59,671 bases of DNA from Haplomitrium mnioides (GCA_049999725.1 JBNGIS010034399.1:44707-104377), one strand, 5' to 3'; positions 12,464-23,733 are shown, counted from the stretch's first letter. The notes: generated by a model from the sequence alone, not told the origin. Numbers and translations are program-made.

Positions 12464-12937
12464 TGTAAGAGAATCTCAATGACCAAATCCCAATGAGTAG
12501 AAACTCATAGTGAACTTTAATAGAGTTCTTCAACCAATGCCAATAAGGCGAGCAAAGCCACAACAAGATAACTCTAATAGAGTTATGCAACTCAAAGCCC
12601 AAGCTAAGATCAAGAGTGCAAGCAACAGCCAAGCAACCAAAGAACCAAAGTGATTGGAGAGAAACTCCAGAATGAGAAGTGGGGCTATGAAGCCCTTCTA
12701 TTTATACAAGAGAAGGAGGTGTCATCCTTCTTTCTTCACTTTCAAGTCACTTCCAATTTCAATCCTAAAATTGCTCACCTAAAAGTCACTTATAATTTCA
12801 ACCCTAAAAACACTAGAAGATACTTTGAAGACAAGTAATCTTATCTCAAATCAACCCTAAAAGTTACCCTCTACCATTTTCCTTTAGTTCTCTCTATTTT
12901 CTCATAAAAAGCACAATATAATTTTTGTATTATCACA
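12464..12937 (-). mobile_element. 3' LTR of chromovirus A
   Basis: This 474-bp LTR reads TGTAAGAG to TATCACA on the plus strand and is clearly similar to the copy at 29531-30003. The expected ATTACA end has decayed to TATCACA. Confidence 0.9.
12699..12707 (-). promoter_or_regulatory. LTR TATA box
   Basis: On the minus strand this reads TATAAATAG in the middle of the LTR. The same position in the 3' LTR of element D (42383-42393) and in element C (about 56441-56449) also carries a TATA-like box, so it is the likely core promoter of this family. Confidence 0.5.
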
Positions 12938-12950
12938 AAATCTCTGCTTT

Positions 12951-13253
12951 CTAATCGATGATATCCTTGTCATGACTAGCAATTTCAAATAATCGAACAA
13001 CTTCTTGAGCATTCTCAAGGTTAGAATATGGTTCCCAAGTAGCATCATGAAGTGGATATCTCTTCCACAAAACTTTATATTGAACTTGAGAATGTTGCCT
13101 ACGCTTGACTACTCGCTTGACCAAAATGAGACCCACCTCATATTCTTCATGATCATCAAGAACAATAGGTGGAGGAGAAATTTGAACATGATTCAGAAAA
13201 GAAGATGGACTAAAAACAAAAAGTTTAAGTTCAAATATGTGGAATACATGATA
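12951..13253 (-). pseudogene. Integrase C-terminus with chromodomain (element A)
   Basis: A 61-codon open frame (12951-13136) contains a textbook chromodomain: VQYKVLWKRYPLHDATWEP, then YSNLENAQEVVRLFE. The aromatic residues expected for histone-tail binding (Tyr, Trp, Trp) are present. This domain defines the element as a chromovirus, a Ty3/gypsy lineage that targets heterochromatin. The frame stops just before the LTR. Upstream integrase sequence continues to 13253, where a Ty1/copia LTR interrupts it; the integrase core resumes near 25971. Confidence 0.88.
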
Positions 13254-13545
13254 TGTTAGAAATGTATCTTAGCTGTTGTAGATATATGATCATAGGCTTT
13301 TCTTCTCATCTATTTTGTATAGTTTCTTTTTAATTCATCAACTAGTTTAGCTAAACTCTAAAATAGAGGCACTTCTCGGGATGCTGACACATGGATGCAC
13401 CTGATGGCTACACATGGCAGCATCAAGAGGCTCCTAAGGAAAATTATTCCTTGGCTTCAAGAGGGAGCAATGATTTTGCTCATGCAGCCATGTGCATGAG
13501 CATACAAAGGAAAGTGTCATAGGTGCAGGTATGCGAATATGCAGC
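13254..13545 (+). mobile_element. Ty1/copia 5' LTR (recognisable part)
   Basis: The segment matches 18002-18281 closely from TGTTRGAAATG to GTGCAGGTA. The true LTR probably extends further right, but its 3' limit cannot be set because the other copy is truncated. The 13546-14339 leader holds no recognised gene. Confidence 0.8.
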
Positions 13546-14339
13546 TGGTAGAGCTGCTCCTGTCCATATTTGAGCTATGGTCTTCTTCACCTACTGAAAT
13601 CCATCGCTTGACCAAGTCAAGCCCACAGAGATTGTTGGACACCATAGGAAACCAGGTAGTTTTATGGTTTTGTACAGATTATATAAATCAAATGAGATGA
13701 TGCTCATCACATCCTCAGTAATCATATCCTCAGCAATTATATCTCATGTTTGCATTCTTACTCTAGTTTGATATTTGTGAAGGTCGCAGCATTGCGACTT
13801 CTCTAACATCGCGTTTGGAGTACAAGCAGCGCATCTGATTGACAAGCATACTTTGTGAAGACGTTGCCAGCTTGTAAGGAGGCTACGTCATGTGGTGGCA
13901 AGTTTTCAAGGAGGCTACGTTGTGTGGAGGAAAATATCAAAATGTCAAAAAAAGGAATTGACTCTTGTTTTTCGACTTCCATTCTGCTAGTTACATTTTT
14001 GCAATTTCAAGGGAATGACGCTCACAACGAGGAGCGTCTGGCAAAAATTGCATCCACTCTAAGGTCACAATTTCTTGACCCATCCAAGTGATTGATTTTT
14101 GGAGCATCGCGATTTTCCTGTATCGCGACCTTGTTTCTAATATCAGTTGTCTCCTTTGAAGCATATTTTACGCTAAGTGCTCATTTTCGACAACCTCTCA
14201 ACTTCTTCACGTGGATTTTTGAAGTACATTTTTCTAATAGCTTATGGGCCCACAACGAGTTGAGTCTGGTTTGGGAGCACGATGAAGAAATTTCAAGGAG
14301 ATAGTTCATCTTTGAGATAAGATGAAGTTGATGTTGGTG

Positions 14340-15087
14340 ATTCAAGATCTAGAGCCAAAAATTTGGAGAAGGTTGTTTTTCATCTTTTGTTAAAGATGAA
14401 AGCATTTTTGGTCAACCAAGGCCTGAGGGAAATTACTGAGGATCTCCAAAAAAAATATGATTTGATCTCTGAAGAAATGTCTGGCTTTGACATTAAGAGA
14501 GAAAAATAGTGTTTGGTGAAGGCTGAGCAGAAGGCCTTAGCATCGAGTATGCCAAGGCTTGAAGATCAATTTTAGTTGGTAAGAAACTACAGCAATTCAC
14601 ATGGAGCTTGGAAATGACTATCAAGTAATTTTGAAGGTAGTGGACTATGAATAGAGTTTTCCTCAACCCACTCTTCTTGGTACACATGAAGGAAAGCTCA
14701 ACTATCACTGTATATGTGATGAGGATCAAGTCCATGCATGGAAAGTTTCATGCAGTTTCAACTATTAATTGAGCACATAGTGGTATGTGTTATGCTGAAG
14801 ATTATGACACTTTGGTCATGAAGATGGAGGCAAAGGGGAGATCTCACCTAGATCTGGAATTCATGGTGAGTTGCTTGCTCAACGAGGAGCAGATGCAACA
14901 CAACAAAGAAAAGATTGATGATAATGCTTTGATTGCCAAAGGAGACAAGAAAGAATGGATACTTGCAGAAATATATACCTGTCAATATTGCAAGAAAGTT
15001 GGACACTTTTCCAAATCCTGCAAGAGCGAATCGGCTGATAGCAAGTTTGGAAGAGAGGAGAGAAATCTCACGACACCTCTAGTGTAG
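14340..15087 (+). pseudogene. Ty1/copia gag remnant with zinc knuckle
   Basis: Gag forms the virus-like particle and binds element RNA. An N-terminal piece near 14395-14560 reads MKAFLVNQGLREITEDLQ and ends in EQKALASSM, fitting copia gag. A 100-codon frame at 14785-15087 carries an intact CX2CX4HX4C zinc knuckle, CQYCKKVGHFSKSC. Frame changes and stops lie between the two pieces, so no full-length gag is encoded. It is followed directly by the protease motif. Confidence 0.75.
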
Positions 15088-15159
15088 CAATTGTTGAAAA
15101 TGAATCATCTAAAGACAATGATTAATGAACCTGACTTGAAGACGTGGATGACCAGGATG

Positions 15160-15192
15160 TTATGATGTCTGGTGCATCCAACCATATGTCAT
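15160..15192 (+). pseudogene. Ty1/copia protease active-site remnant
   Basis: The reading MMSGASNHMSS corresponds to the copia aspartic-protease signature DSGASNHM. The catalytic Asp has been replaced by Met. The rest of the protease domain (to about 15560) is too degraded to read in one frame. Confidence 0.6.
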
Positions 15193-15689
15193 CAAGGTAT
15201 GATTTAAGGATGTCATCAAGATAGATTCCAGAGTTGACAGAGTTGGGTACGAGCTCTGAAGTACATGCAATTGCAATAGGTTGTGCATCTCAGTATTAAA
15301 GAATTGGGAAGCAAGATTGCCACCGACATCCTATGAGAGTTCTTTATGGATCTGAGATCACAAGAGAACTTGTTTCAGTAAATGCCTTTACCATGACTTG
15401 CTTGTTGGTCAACCTTGACCTATGTAGCTGTATAGTTTTGGCTAAGCTTGGCAAGGTAGTGTAGTTGGTGTTGGTATTATGGGAGAGAAATTGTGTAGAT
15501 TGGATTGCATCCCAGAGGTTGAGGAAAGCCTCAGTATGGCTAACTAGAGAGAAGGAGATAAATCTCTAGCACCACATGCTTGGATTCTTGGGAGAGCAAG
15601 GAATCAGGTTGCTTGCTAGGATGGTTAGCAACATGGTTGGAGGGGGGGGGGGGGGGGGGAATCTACCTCACTTGAGTTTTGTGAAGGTG

Positions 15690-16370
15690 TGTGAAGGCAA
15701 ACTCACACAAAATCTGCAGTCACAAGAAGGGAACCATTGGATGGAGGATATCCAGTTTGTTGGAACTAGTTCACAGTGACATATGTAGACCTATGAAGAC
15801 ACCTTCGATATCTAACTATAGGTGCTTTACATCATTCACAGATGGAAAATGAAAGATACTCTTTGTTTACTTCATGCACAACCAAGAAGAGATGTTTCTA
15901 ACATGTCTTGCTAGGATGGAGATTGGAGTTAACAATAGAATCAAGATTTTGGAGTGATGGGAACAGTTTCAAAATTTATCTTGTGAAGATTTGGTATTAG
16001 AGCATAGATGATTGCTTGGGATTCTCTACACCAGGATAGTCTGACAGTATGGCTAAACATGGTAGTTGTTGAGAAGGCTAGAAGCATGTTACATATGCTG
16101 GCATAGAGGACAAGTTCTGTGGGAGCATGACTAAACATGACATTTGTTGAGAAGGTTGGAAACGTGGTGCATATGTTGGCTTGGAGGACAAGTTCTGGGC
16201 AGTGGGAGTGGTTACAATTGAAGCATATCAACCCCACAAATGTAGTTGAAGGGTTGACACCTTGGGAGGCTTTGGGGGTTCAACCTTCATTGAATGATCT
16301 TAAAGTTTTGGCTACAAAACATATGTCTTGGTTCATGTGACACTTCACATGAAGTTGGAACCCAAGATAG
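15690..16370 (+). pseudogene. Ty1/copia integrase remnant
   Basis: About 15755-15880 reads LELVHSDICRPMKTPSISNY followed by a FTSF-D stretch, the conserved start of the copia integrase core with its first catalytic Asp (HSD). About 16030-16340 holds the C-terminal part, including a NPTNVVEGLTPWEALGVQPS stretch. Two successive copies of a segment reading VEKxxxMLHMLAxRTSS (about 16065-16120 and 16140-16190) indicate a small internal duplication. Several stops interrupt the domain. An 18-base G run (15642-15659) lies just upstream. Confidence 0.7.
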
Positions 16371-16699
16371 TAGGGTGTATATTTCCTTAGGTACAGTGAA
16401 GAAGGGAAGGTTTATGACAAAGCAACCTAGTTACAAGCAAAACAATCTAGTACATGTATGTCGTTTTCAATTAGTGGGAGGAAGGGAGCAAGTTGGATGC
16501 AAATCCAAGCTCTGCCCTCCCTGATGTTCTAAGAATAACTCTAGGTGATGGAGAGCTAGTCAAACTTCTTGGAAACAACTTGCAAAAAGTGGACCAGCTA
16601 TCTTGGAGGAATCTGAAGAAACGAAGAAAAAGGCATTGCACTCTAATAGGAGGTGACAGAGATTCTGAAGATCAATTGTCAGGTTTGGAAGATAGGAAG

Positions 16700-17480
16700 A
16701 TCATGCGAAAGTTGTTCTTGAGAAAGAATCAATGAGCATAAGGCATGCCATGAAAAGAGATCTTGTTAAGCAGTGAGAGCAGGCTACAAAAGAAAAGTAC
16801 CAATCCTTGATACAGACTGGGATTTGAATTCTGAGAGATTTACCAGAAGGCAGGAAACCATTGGGTGCAAGTGGATATTGGGGGCTCAAGCGTGGAGCTC
16901 CAATCACAAGTACGAAGCACCCCAAGAAGCCTAGGGATATCTGCAGAAGGAAGGTATTGTTTTCATGAACATTCACCCTAGCGGTGGTGAAGTTGGCATC
17001 AATCCGTTGCTAACTGGCCATTACAGCAGGTATGGACAAGAAAGTCCATCAGATGGATGTGAAGTTAGGTTTCCTAAATGAAGATCTTAAAGAAGAGATC
17101 TGTATGGTGCAACCTATATGGTTTGAGGTACTTGATATGGAACACAGGGTATGTGTCTCCTAGGAAGTCTCTTAAGGGACTAAAGCGGTCCTCAAGAGCA
17201 TGGTATGAGGAGATAGACAAGTACTTGCAAAGTGGTAGATATTTGTGATACGCATTTGATCACAACAAGACTGCTTAGAGGTAAAGTGGTCTATCATCAC
17301 AATCAATGTTTATGATATGATGTTATTCAGTGCTATTTGAATTTGTTACGCAGCATAAAGCATGGTCTGAGTAGCCCATTTGAGAAGTGGACCTTGGAGA
17401 GGTGCACTACATATTTGGGACACACGTGATTAGAGACAAGAATGCAAGAGCTCAATGAGCAAAGGAAGTTGCAAAGCTTG
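16700..17480 (+). pseudogene. Ty1/copia reverse transcriptase remnant
   Basis: The clearest stretch is VHQMDVKLGFLNEDLKEEI at about 17047-17103, the copia RT motif with its first catalytic Asp (QMDVK.AFLNG.L.EE.). Pieces before it (GASGYWGLK, normally GC.WVFK.K) and after it match the RT order. Stops and frame changes are frequent, and the YVDD catalytic box is not recognisable near 17300. Confidence 0.65.
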
Positions 17481-17499
17481 CACTTGATGCTGATTGCAA

Positions 17500-17993
17500 A
17501 CTGTCAATAGGTACTTGAAGGGTACAAGGGATCTTGGCATCATTTGAAAGGGTTATAAAAGAATCAAGCTTACTTGTAACATTGATGCAGATTGGGGAGG
17601 AGATCCAATGTTGGACCTATGGGAGATGGATGTCTCATAGAGTAGTCAAATACAGAGGACCACTACTCTTTCATCGACTGAAGCTGAGTACAAGGCATTT
17701 CCAAATGCTTATAAGAAAGTTGCGTGGATTGCAGGTTGCTTTATTGGATTCAAGCAAGACACACCTTTTTCTGTGTGACTACCTTGGATGCATAATACTG
17801 GCATTGACCTAGTTCAACATCCAAAGACAAACACATTGACTTTCAGTATCAATTCATATATGCTTAGACATGAAGTGGAATTGGAGTATTGTGTGATAGT
17901 TGAGATGGCAGTTGACGTTCTCACCAAAGCATTACCCAGAGAAAAGCACTTCAAGTTGATCAACAAAATTGGGATGTACAACAACATGCAATA
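17500..17993 (+). pseudogene. Ty1/copia RNase H remnant
   Basis: The segment starts with VNRYLKGTRDLGI and a DADWGGDP stretch, then SSTEAEYKA at about 17675-17700. These are the standard landmarks of copia RNase H, which degrades the RNA strand during reverse transcription. The final 68-codon frame (17788-17994) ends with DVLTKALPREKHFKLINKIG, the usual C-terminus. It stops 8 bp before the LTR, after which ATAAATGGGAG serves as a polypurine tract. Confidence 0.8.
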
Positions 17994-18001
17994 AATGGGA
18001 G

Positions 18002-18281
18002 TGTTGGAAATGTATCTAAGTTGTTGTGGATATATGATCAGGGGCTTTTCTTCTGATCTATTTTGTATAGTTTCTTTTTATTTCATCAGCTAGTTTAGCT
18101 AAACTCTAAAATAGAGACACTTCTGGGGATGCTGACACATAGATGCACCCAATGGTGACATGTAGTAGCATCAAGAGGCTCCTAAGGAAAATTATTCCTT
18201 AGTCTCAAGAGGGAGGGATGATTATGCTCATGCAATATTGTGCATTAGCATACAAAAGAAAGTGTCATAAGTGCAGGTAGG
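18002..18281 (+). mobile_element. Ty1/copia 3' LTR, truncated
   Basis: It starts at TGTTGGAAATG right after a purine-rich tract and matches the left LTR until GTGCAGGTA. The next bases (TGTTTCGACC) belong to the following LTR element. Confidence 0.85.
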
Positions 18282-19050
18282 TGTTTCGACCAGAGCAAGG
18301 CATCGGGGGAGGAGCCCTGCTCTGTCGTTGTATGCAACATACATATAACAAACATAGCATAACGTACAACATGTGAGAGAGGATAGGTGGTTGAAAGTAA
18401 AGTACATTACAAAGATCTGAAGAGGAATACATTCAACTTTATATATTTTGTGTTTTGCTCCTTGAATAACATTCCAAGGCAGGGTATTGATATCCCCCGA
18501 ACAATGTCAAGATTCCTAATTCTATATCTCCCTATCTTCATACCTTCCAAGAATCCATCCTACTTACTACTCAAGGTGTACTTCATGCGGTCTTCACCTT
18601 GTGGAGTTAACACAAAGCTTCAGACCCTCCAACCTCATCATGTATGGTAGTGAATAGCTGCCACAACTCCCTGCTGGTGTCATCAGTTCCCGACAGCAGG
18701 TTTTGATCGTCGATCTTCATGCTGAGTTTCTGCCACTCTCCGGAGGTAACGGGAAAACTCATCCATGATGATGCCTTGCACATCACTCACCTTCCTCTCC
18801 AACTCCAACAAATAACAACCAACTGAACAAACACTTTGGCAACTCCTTTGCGAAGAGTCAGACACTCTTTCTGTATTTCTGATCTCCTGCATCCTACAAC
18901 AAACTCACATATACAGCCCTGGCATGATTTCTCTCTCTTCTTTAGTTTTTTTTCTGATCTCCATTTCTAGCCAGACCTGCAACAAACACACTCATGCCCA
19001 TAACAAAATACTTCACAATCCCAACCTCCTTCTTACCCTTGCTGGCTGCA
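18282..19050 (-). mobile_element. LTR 1 of the gene-fragment element
   Basis: On the plus strand it begins TGTTTCGACCAGAGCAAGG and ends near GCTGGCTGCA. It matches 23734-24526 over nearly its whole length with clear divergence. A 69-codon minus-strand frame inside (18683-18892) has no recognised domain and is not supported in the other copy. Confidence 0.75.
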
Positions 19051-19180
19051 CAATAGAGTCTTCAACTTTGCTGCCACGTGAATGTCACCCTACAGCTCTG
19101 TCCTCTCGACCATATTTACCAGCTTTCCTCCAACAATAGCCTGCTCATCAAAAATTTGAACCGAAGTTGCGCCAATTTGA

Positions 19181-19345
19181 TTAAATGCCCTGCTGTAGAT
19201 GATCACATTCTCTTTTGCAAAAAGGAAAAATAAACCTCAATCCCATCTCAGCCAGCCTCTGTATCTTGTTCAGATCTCCTCCTGTATGCACAGCCCTAAC
19301 ATCAATGAAGGAGAGGAGATCGTCCACCGACCAGTCATCTCTATG
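19181..19345 (-). pseudogene. Captured fragment of unknown gene
   Basis: Immediately downstream of the UPF1 fragment the minus-strand frame reads WSVDDLLSFIDVRAVHTGG and then LNKIQRLAEMGLRF. This does not match UPF1 and looks like a different protein. I do not recognise it. The sequence between 19050 and 19180 reads IGATSVQIFDEQAIVGGKLV in another frame and may be yet another piece. Confidence 0.3.
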
Positions 19346-20112
19346 CCCATCTTCTGCCGTGCTGCTTTCTTGCACATGATTACAGGACCCAACTGCAGTG
19401 ATCACCTACCAAAACAACCTGCTTAACACTCTGGACCAGAGGAATTGTGCATTCAGGTTCAATTGCTTGTGTTGACTCATCTATCAGAACCTGACGAAAT
19501 CTGAAATTCGACAAACGTGAGTCACCAGCACCCACACATGTACAACAAATGACATCTGCACTCTGAGTAGTTTCCTTCTTTGTTGCTCACTTCAGGGCCT
19601 TATACATTTTCTCATTTGCACTTGATAGTTCACCTTGCTCATTGTTCACCATCTGCAGCTTGTGTAACTCGCTTTTATCTGAGGTATCCAAATGTCTCAC
19701 CTGATAATGAAGTGTTAGGTGCTCCACCGAGGAGCTCACAGCTTCCCTGATTTTGCATAGAGTCTCACCACCTTCAACATATGGCACTAATTTTCTCTGT
19801 AAGCTGATCCACAACAACGTTACTCAGAGCACAGACAATGACCTGCCCTGGCTATGCTTAGCTAGGTGATACACAATAGCTGCTGAAGTTACAGTCTTCC
19901 CTGTTCCAGGTGGACCTTGTATCAAACTCACAAGCTTTTGCAAAACACCTTTTTTTTTTACAGCATACACCGGTGAGGCATTCAGCTTGATCACATGACC
20001 CACAGATTGCCAAGCAGAATGTGCTCCATCTCCAGGGCAGCAAAGCCGTAGTTCATCTCCAGGTACCAACCGAAGTTCATTGTCTTCCTTTGGGAAGACA
20101 AAATATGCCACT
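19345..20112 (-). pseudogene. UPF1: Captured UPF1 RNA-helicase fragment
   Basis: UPF1 is the ATP-dependent RNA helicase at the centre of nonsense-mediated mRNA decay. The fragment begins [20 protein letters not shown] and passes through [11 protein letters not shown], where about 80 residues of normal UPF1 seem to be missing. It then enters Walker A ([19 protein letters not shown]), motif Ia (SNVVVDQLTEKISA), [28 protein letters not shown], the Walker B equivalent LIDESTQA, and GDHC near 19400. At least two frameshifts and one stop (KALK-TGA-AT, where UPF1 has Arg, so CGA to TGA) break it. Consecutive UPF1 segments run together without intron-like DNA, suggesting an mRNA origin. Assignment rests on remembered family sequence. 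Confidence 0.88.
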
Positions 20113-20127
20113 CGTTTTGTTCAAGCC

Positions 20128-20394
20128 TTAACCAAAAATGACATTGGCGTTATTCCATCGCTGTCTACTCAAAACCTGTGTTAGCAAATACTGAATAACA
20201 CTTTGTAAATCAGATTCCCCTTGACTTTCAGAAATATGCTTCTCAGAGGCATCTCTTGATGCTTTGCGGACATGCTCTACAACTGTTATGTGCATTGCTT
20301 CTAGACGATCAAGTAACAATTGGTTCTGTTTTTCAAGCTCCTTCACTTTCTTCTCAGCATTGATCCTTGTAGCTTCATAAGAAGACTTCTCCAT
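20128..20394 (-). pseudogene. Captured coiled-coil fragment, probably NUA/TPR nuclear-pore protein
   Basis: An 88-codon minus-strand frame is rich in Lys, Glu, Gln and Leu with heptad spacing: EKKVKELEKQNQLLLDRLEA, then ESQGESDLQSVIQYLL. The combination of a LEALHI-like motif followed by DLQ.VI.YLR resembles the central coiled coil of plant NUA (TPR homologue, nuclear basket). The match is from memory; another long coiled-coil protein is possible. It sits directly upstream of the UPF1 fragment in the same orientation. Confidence 0.45.
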
Positions 20395-20524
20395 CTCCCA
20401 CGAAACTTCTGATGATGCTAGTTTCTACCTGTTTTTATAAAGTCCCTTATTGCTCGATGGACCCAAGAAAGAGTGTCTTGAAAGTGTTTCATCTTTAGGA
20501 CGTGGTATGCTCAATGACAAATCG

Positions 20525-21061
20525 CTAACGATCCTCAACATGGTTTTGTGACGACCTCCCAGGTTGAGTAGACTTTATCCCAGAATCCCGTCCATTTCCT
20601 GATCCCAACAGCAAAAATTCCTTCCCGTTGTTCACATTTGGAACAGAAGACCAGGAGGTTGGAGAATAAAAAGCGGAAGAACTATTTGATGAAGAGGACT
20701 TTGCTGCTTTTTTGGACTGTCTTTTTTCTTTCCCAGAAGAACCTCTGAATTCCCAAGCTTTGTAATCCCGATGTTGTGGGATAGTTTCAGTAACCAAGCT
20801 GGAGAAGCGCAGCAGAAGAATATACAAATCGATAATATTGCATTCACTCTGGTAAATGCTAGCCTGCTTCAGGAGATTATCAGCCAAACGATAGTAGACT
20901 TTGAGGGAGAGCCAATTATCCACATCGACTTTCTTGGTGGCCGCGACAATATCCAATCTGGTCACTTGCCCCACTTCCTCAAACCCAATCGTCATGTACC
21001 GTCGAGTGCACCTGTAGTGAAGAAAGAGAACCAAATCTCCTCTCCTCTTGTGCGAATCCAC
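20525..21061 (-). pseudogene. Captured AMSH deubiquitinase N-terminal fragment
   Basis: A 178-codon open minus-strand frame contains, at residues about 45-102, the MIT-like N-terminal domain of plant AMSH proteins (K63-specific, ESCRT-linked deubiquitinases): YYRLADNLLKQASIYQSE, then IIDLYILLLRFSSLVTETIP and HRDYKAW. The first 35 residues and the serine-rich tail (SKKAAKSSSSNSSS and onward) do not look like AMSH, so the frame itself may be chimeric. The catalytic JAMM domain is absent. There are no internal stops, making this the longest open captured piece. Confidence 0.8.
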
Positions 21062-21069
21062 AGCCTTCC

Positions 21070-22680
21070 TTCCACCCTCACCTACACTTAATGATCATGC
21101 ATCCATCACACCAAGACCAAGCATGACAACACTCCACATGTTCTTCCTCCATCGAATGGAGCATAACTGAACCAATCGTCCTGCTCTTCCTTCATCGATC
21201 CTTCTTCAGACAGGTGTCCACTTTCGGATCCGGCTCCAACAACCAATACATAATCTCATGATGCCATTTAACGCTCGTGTGATGTTACAGCATTGTCCTC
21301 CCAACGTCGGTTGTTCTTTGCACCATATTTGAAAAGAATGCTTTTTCTATTCGGCCTCCTTCTTGCATGCTATTGTTGATAGAGGCTCTTCATCCCAACA
21401 TTTCAAAAATCTTCCTCCTTCCCTCTTTGGCAGCCACAAAAATCAAGCTTATTTCCTTGCGCGGCGCTCCATGAGCCTTCAACAAAGAAACTCGTTTTTT
21501 CCACATGAGGCACCGCACAAAGGACCTGTGAAGTTAGAGGCTTTGCCGGTTTCTCCTCATGTGACTTTGATGTTGAGTGCACATTGAATATGAGAGGTGG
21601 GTTGAAGTGTGGCTGCAATCATCAATACACAACAAATTCTACAAAGAAAGAATACTCAATACAAAAATATTATGGAAATTCTCACTCTTTACTCCAAATG
21701 CTCTCACACAAATCACTCTTGCTCTCACCCTTCTAACTCTCAACACACTCCTCACTCTATGAAAGACTACCCCTCAAATGCTTGCCCTCCAACGAGTCTT
21801 CAAAGTAGCTCCTCCAAGAGCTCCTCCAAGCGCTTCTCCAAAGGTCTCTCACCACTCTCAAATCTAAAATCTCCAAATGAAAACCAAGTCCCAACTCAAG
21901 CTCAACCTCTCTTCTCCTCCTCCTTATATACTAGTCTAGATAATTACTAGAAGTAAAACTAAATATTCTATCACCCTAGGTAAAGAATCTATGGTGATTA
22001 TCTCTCTAATTATTAATTCCTACAAGTGCTCCTCAAGTATCTCCACCTTTTGTTTTCTTCTTCAAGAAGAAGCTTCTCTTGTCAAAGAATCTCAACAATT
22101 GGTCCAAGACTTTTCTACCTTGTATTTGTCCCTACAAACAATTTCTAAGATGATACTTCGAGATTCCCTCAAAGAATAAGTCAAAGAACAAATTGACTTT
22201 TCTTGACTTTTCTCCTCTTTAGTCTATTCTAGAAGAATCTCTATAAAATCATTAATACTAAGTCAATTTGCCTGTACTATACCTTGTTAGAAAGCTTGTC
22301 AAGTAAGCTTTCTACCCATATAATAATATTTGTATTTTCTAATTTTTAGATACTCTCTGTTTTGACTTTTCTGCAGCTCACTTTTGTAACTTTGACCGGT
22401 TATAACTTCCGGTTTACAAGAGCTTTTTCACTTCTGTAAATTGGTACTAATTAGTTAAGCACTATTATATCCCTGTATAAAATATCAGCTTCTAAACATT
22501 TCTAATAAGAACACAATTTACTCTGTACTCAATTCTACACATATTAAAGAAAACCGATCAAATCTTAGTTTCTCCTAATAACTTCTAAGTCTTCTCCATA
22601 CTCCATCAAAATGCATCCCATTCTATGACAGGGCACTAATCTCATTAAAATTCTCTCAAACATCTCATGCCTTCACAGAC
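21070..22680. other. Non-coding stretch, possible solo LTR
   Basis: No gene is readable. On the plus strand the interval 21571-22630 begins TGTTGAGTGCACATTG and ends TTCTATGACA, is C/T-rich then AT-rich, and is the size of an LTR. The 5-bp flanks (TTTGA and GGGCA) do not match, and no second copy is in the window, so this is only a suggestion. Confidence 0.25.
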
Positions 22681-22699
22681 CGGGGGGGGGGGGCCTACC

Positions 22700-23250
22700 C
22701 TAGTAGGCGGGACTCACTGAACCACTTGTATTGGCGATAGGCAATCCACTTTTACTGGAGATAGGCAATCCTATACCTCTGCGGCGTATTGCGATTTCTG
22801 ATCTTGTGCATAGCCAAGCATTGTGTTCAACTGACCCTTCTGAAGTTCAAGCATGTCAATGTGAGTTCCTCCCATATAGCTCCTCATAACTGATGGGATC
22901 CCTCAATGCCGCTGCTGCCCTTGCTTCCTCTCTTACTGCAAAATCAACATCACAAGCCATAGAGGCTGCAAGCACACACATTGCCATGGAGCTTCTTTGG
23001 CTTCCTTTTCTTTGCTGAAAATAGGCAAACGGTTTCTCCTTACCAACCTTCCTTACATGCTTCGGTGTGTCATCTAGGAACCACCCTGTTGCAATCCTTT
23101 CCTGCAATCTTCACAACGGTACTTGATTCGCAAATCTCTCCATCCACATTCACCAACCATGGCAGTCCAAACTCAGTGCCATTGTCGCAACACTGCTAAA
23201 CTCCACTAAACTCCTTTCTCCATCGAATTCCTGCATGCCTTCATTGTCCT
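22700..23250 (-). pseudogene. Captured fragment of unidentified gene
   Basis: An 83-codon minus-strand frame (22856-23107) contains TGWFLDDTPKHVRKVGKEK and AVREEARAAAALRDPISYEE. Upstream, near 23240-23260, a TTTGTAG acceptor-like site precedes a frame beginning VIEDNEGMQEFDGERSLVEF. The composition is that of a real protein, but I do not recognise it. A 12-base G run (22682-22693) marks its downstream side. Like its neighbours it is in the sense orientation of the element. Confidence 0.35.
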
Positions 23251-23680
23251 CAATTACCTACAAACAACTAATTGGGAAAAAAAGAACACATTGCTCGTAG
23301 GAAAGACAAAAACCAATACACATATCAAAAACAAGAAAACCATGCACACTTGAAGCAGTAACACAAGACCGACAAAGACAGATTCAAGACTTCCACTTAG
23401 ATGTGCTAAGAAGAAAAAGAAGAATTTTCGAAGAAGGGTTCTAATCTACTCCACGGCCCTTCCGGCCAGCAACAAATCAAATGGAAGAAATAGATAGGTG
23501 TGGCACACCTCAATATCTGATCTATCACTGAAGCTACCAGACTTGGGTTACTGGCAAACAAGCAATCAAAGCCACTTGCTTCCAGTCCTAGTATAGGTGA
23601 GTATTTTCGGTTGAGAAACAGGTTCTGAAAACTACGATGTAGCATAGGTGAGTACTGGGAACCACAGAAGTTCAAACTTG

Positions 23681-23733
23681 CAACGGCGCCACTGTTGCGA
23701 AAAGAAGAGAATAGTCCCCGGCAACGACGCCAC
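23681..23733 (-). other. tRNA-Asp-type primer binding site, partly duplicated
   Basis: On the minus strand TGGCGTCGTTGCCGGGGAC follows the LTR end (CCCAACA) after one base. It is complementary to the 3' end of plant tRNA-Asp (CCCCGGCAACGGCGCCA). A second partial copy, CAACGGCGCCACTGTTGC at 23681-23698, lies about 36 bp away and repeats both the primer site and the LTR tip. tRNA-Asp priming is usual for non-chromovirus Ty3/gypsy elements such as the Tat/Athila group. Confidence 0.75.

Larger units (their letters stand above)
13254..18281 (+). mobile_element. Ty1/copia retrotransposon, 3' LTR truncated
   Basis: The order LTR, gag, protease, integrase, RT, RNase H, LTR (integrase before RT) identifies Ty1/copia. 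It lies in the opposite orientation to the chromovirus that hosts it. The left end (TGTTAGAAATG) interrupts chromovirus sequence after GGAATACATGATA. The right LTR stops at 18281, where the gene-fragment mosaic begins. No target duplication can be tested because the right end is lost. All coding regions carry stops or frameshifts. No convincing primer site was found after the left LTR. Confidence 0.88.

Noticed and set aside
15642-15659. 18-base G run as a G-quadruplex regulatory site
   Set aside because: It lies in a decayed copia integrase and is a simple homopolymer prone to length error; no regulatory context is visible.
19824-20111. Functional helicase gene (UPF1)
   Set aside because: Only part of the protein is present, with frameshifts, a stop and internal loss, between LTRs of a mobile element.
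20771-21091. 106-codon plus-strand frame
   Set aside because: It is the antisense shadow of the AMSH fragment, which has clear family motifs on the minus strand.
21571-22630. Solo LTR
   Set aside because: It has TG...CA ends and LTR-like size but no matching flanks and no second copy in the window; kept only as a low-confidence note.
23714-23733. tRNA-Asp gene fragment
   Set aside because: Only the 3'-terminal complement is present and it abuts an LTR end, which is the expected position of a primer binding site.
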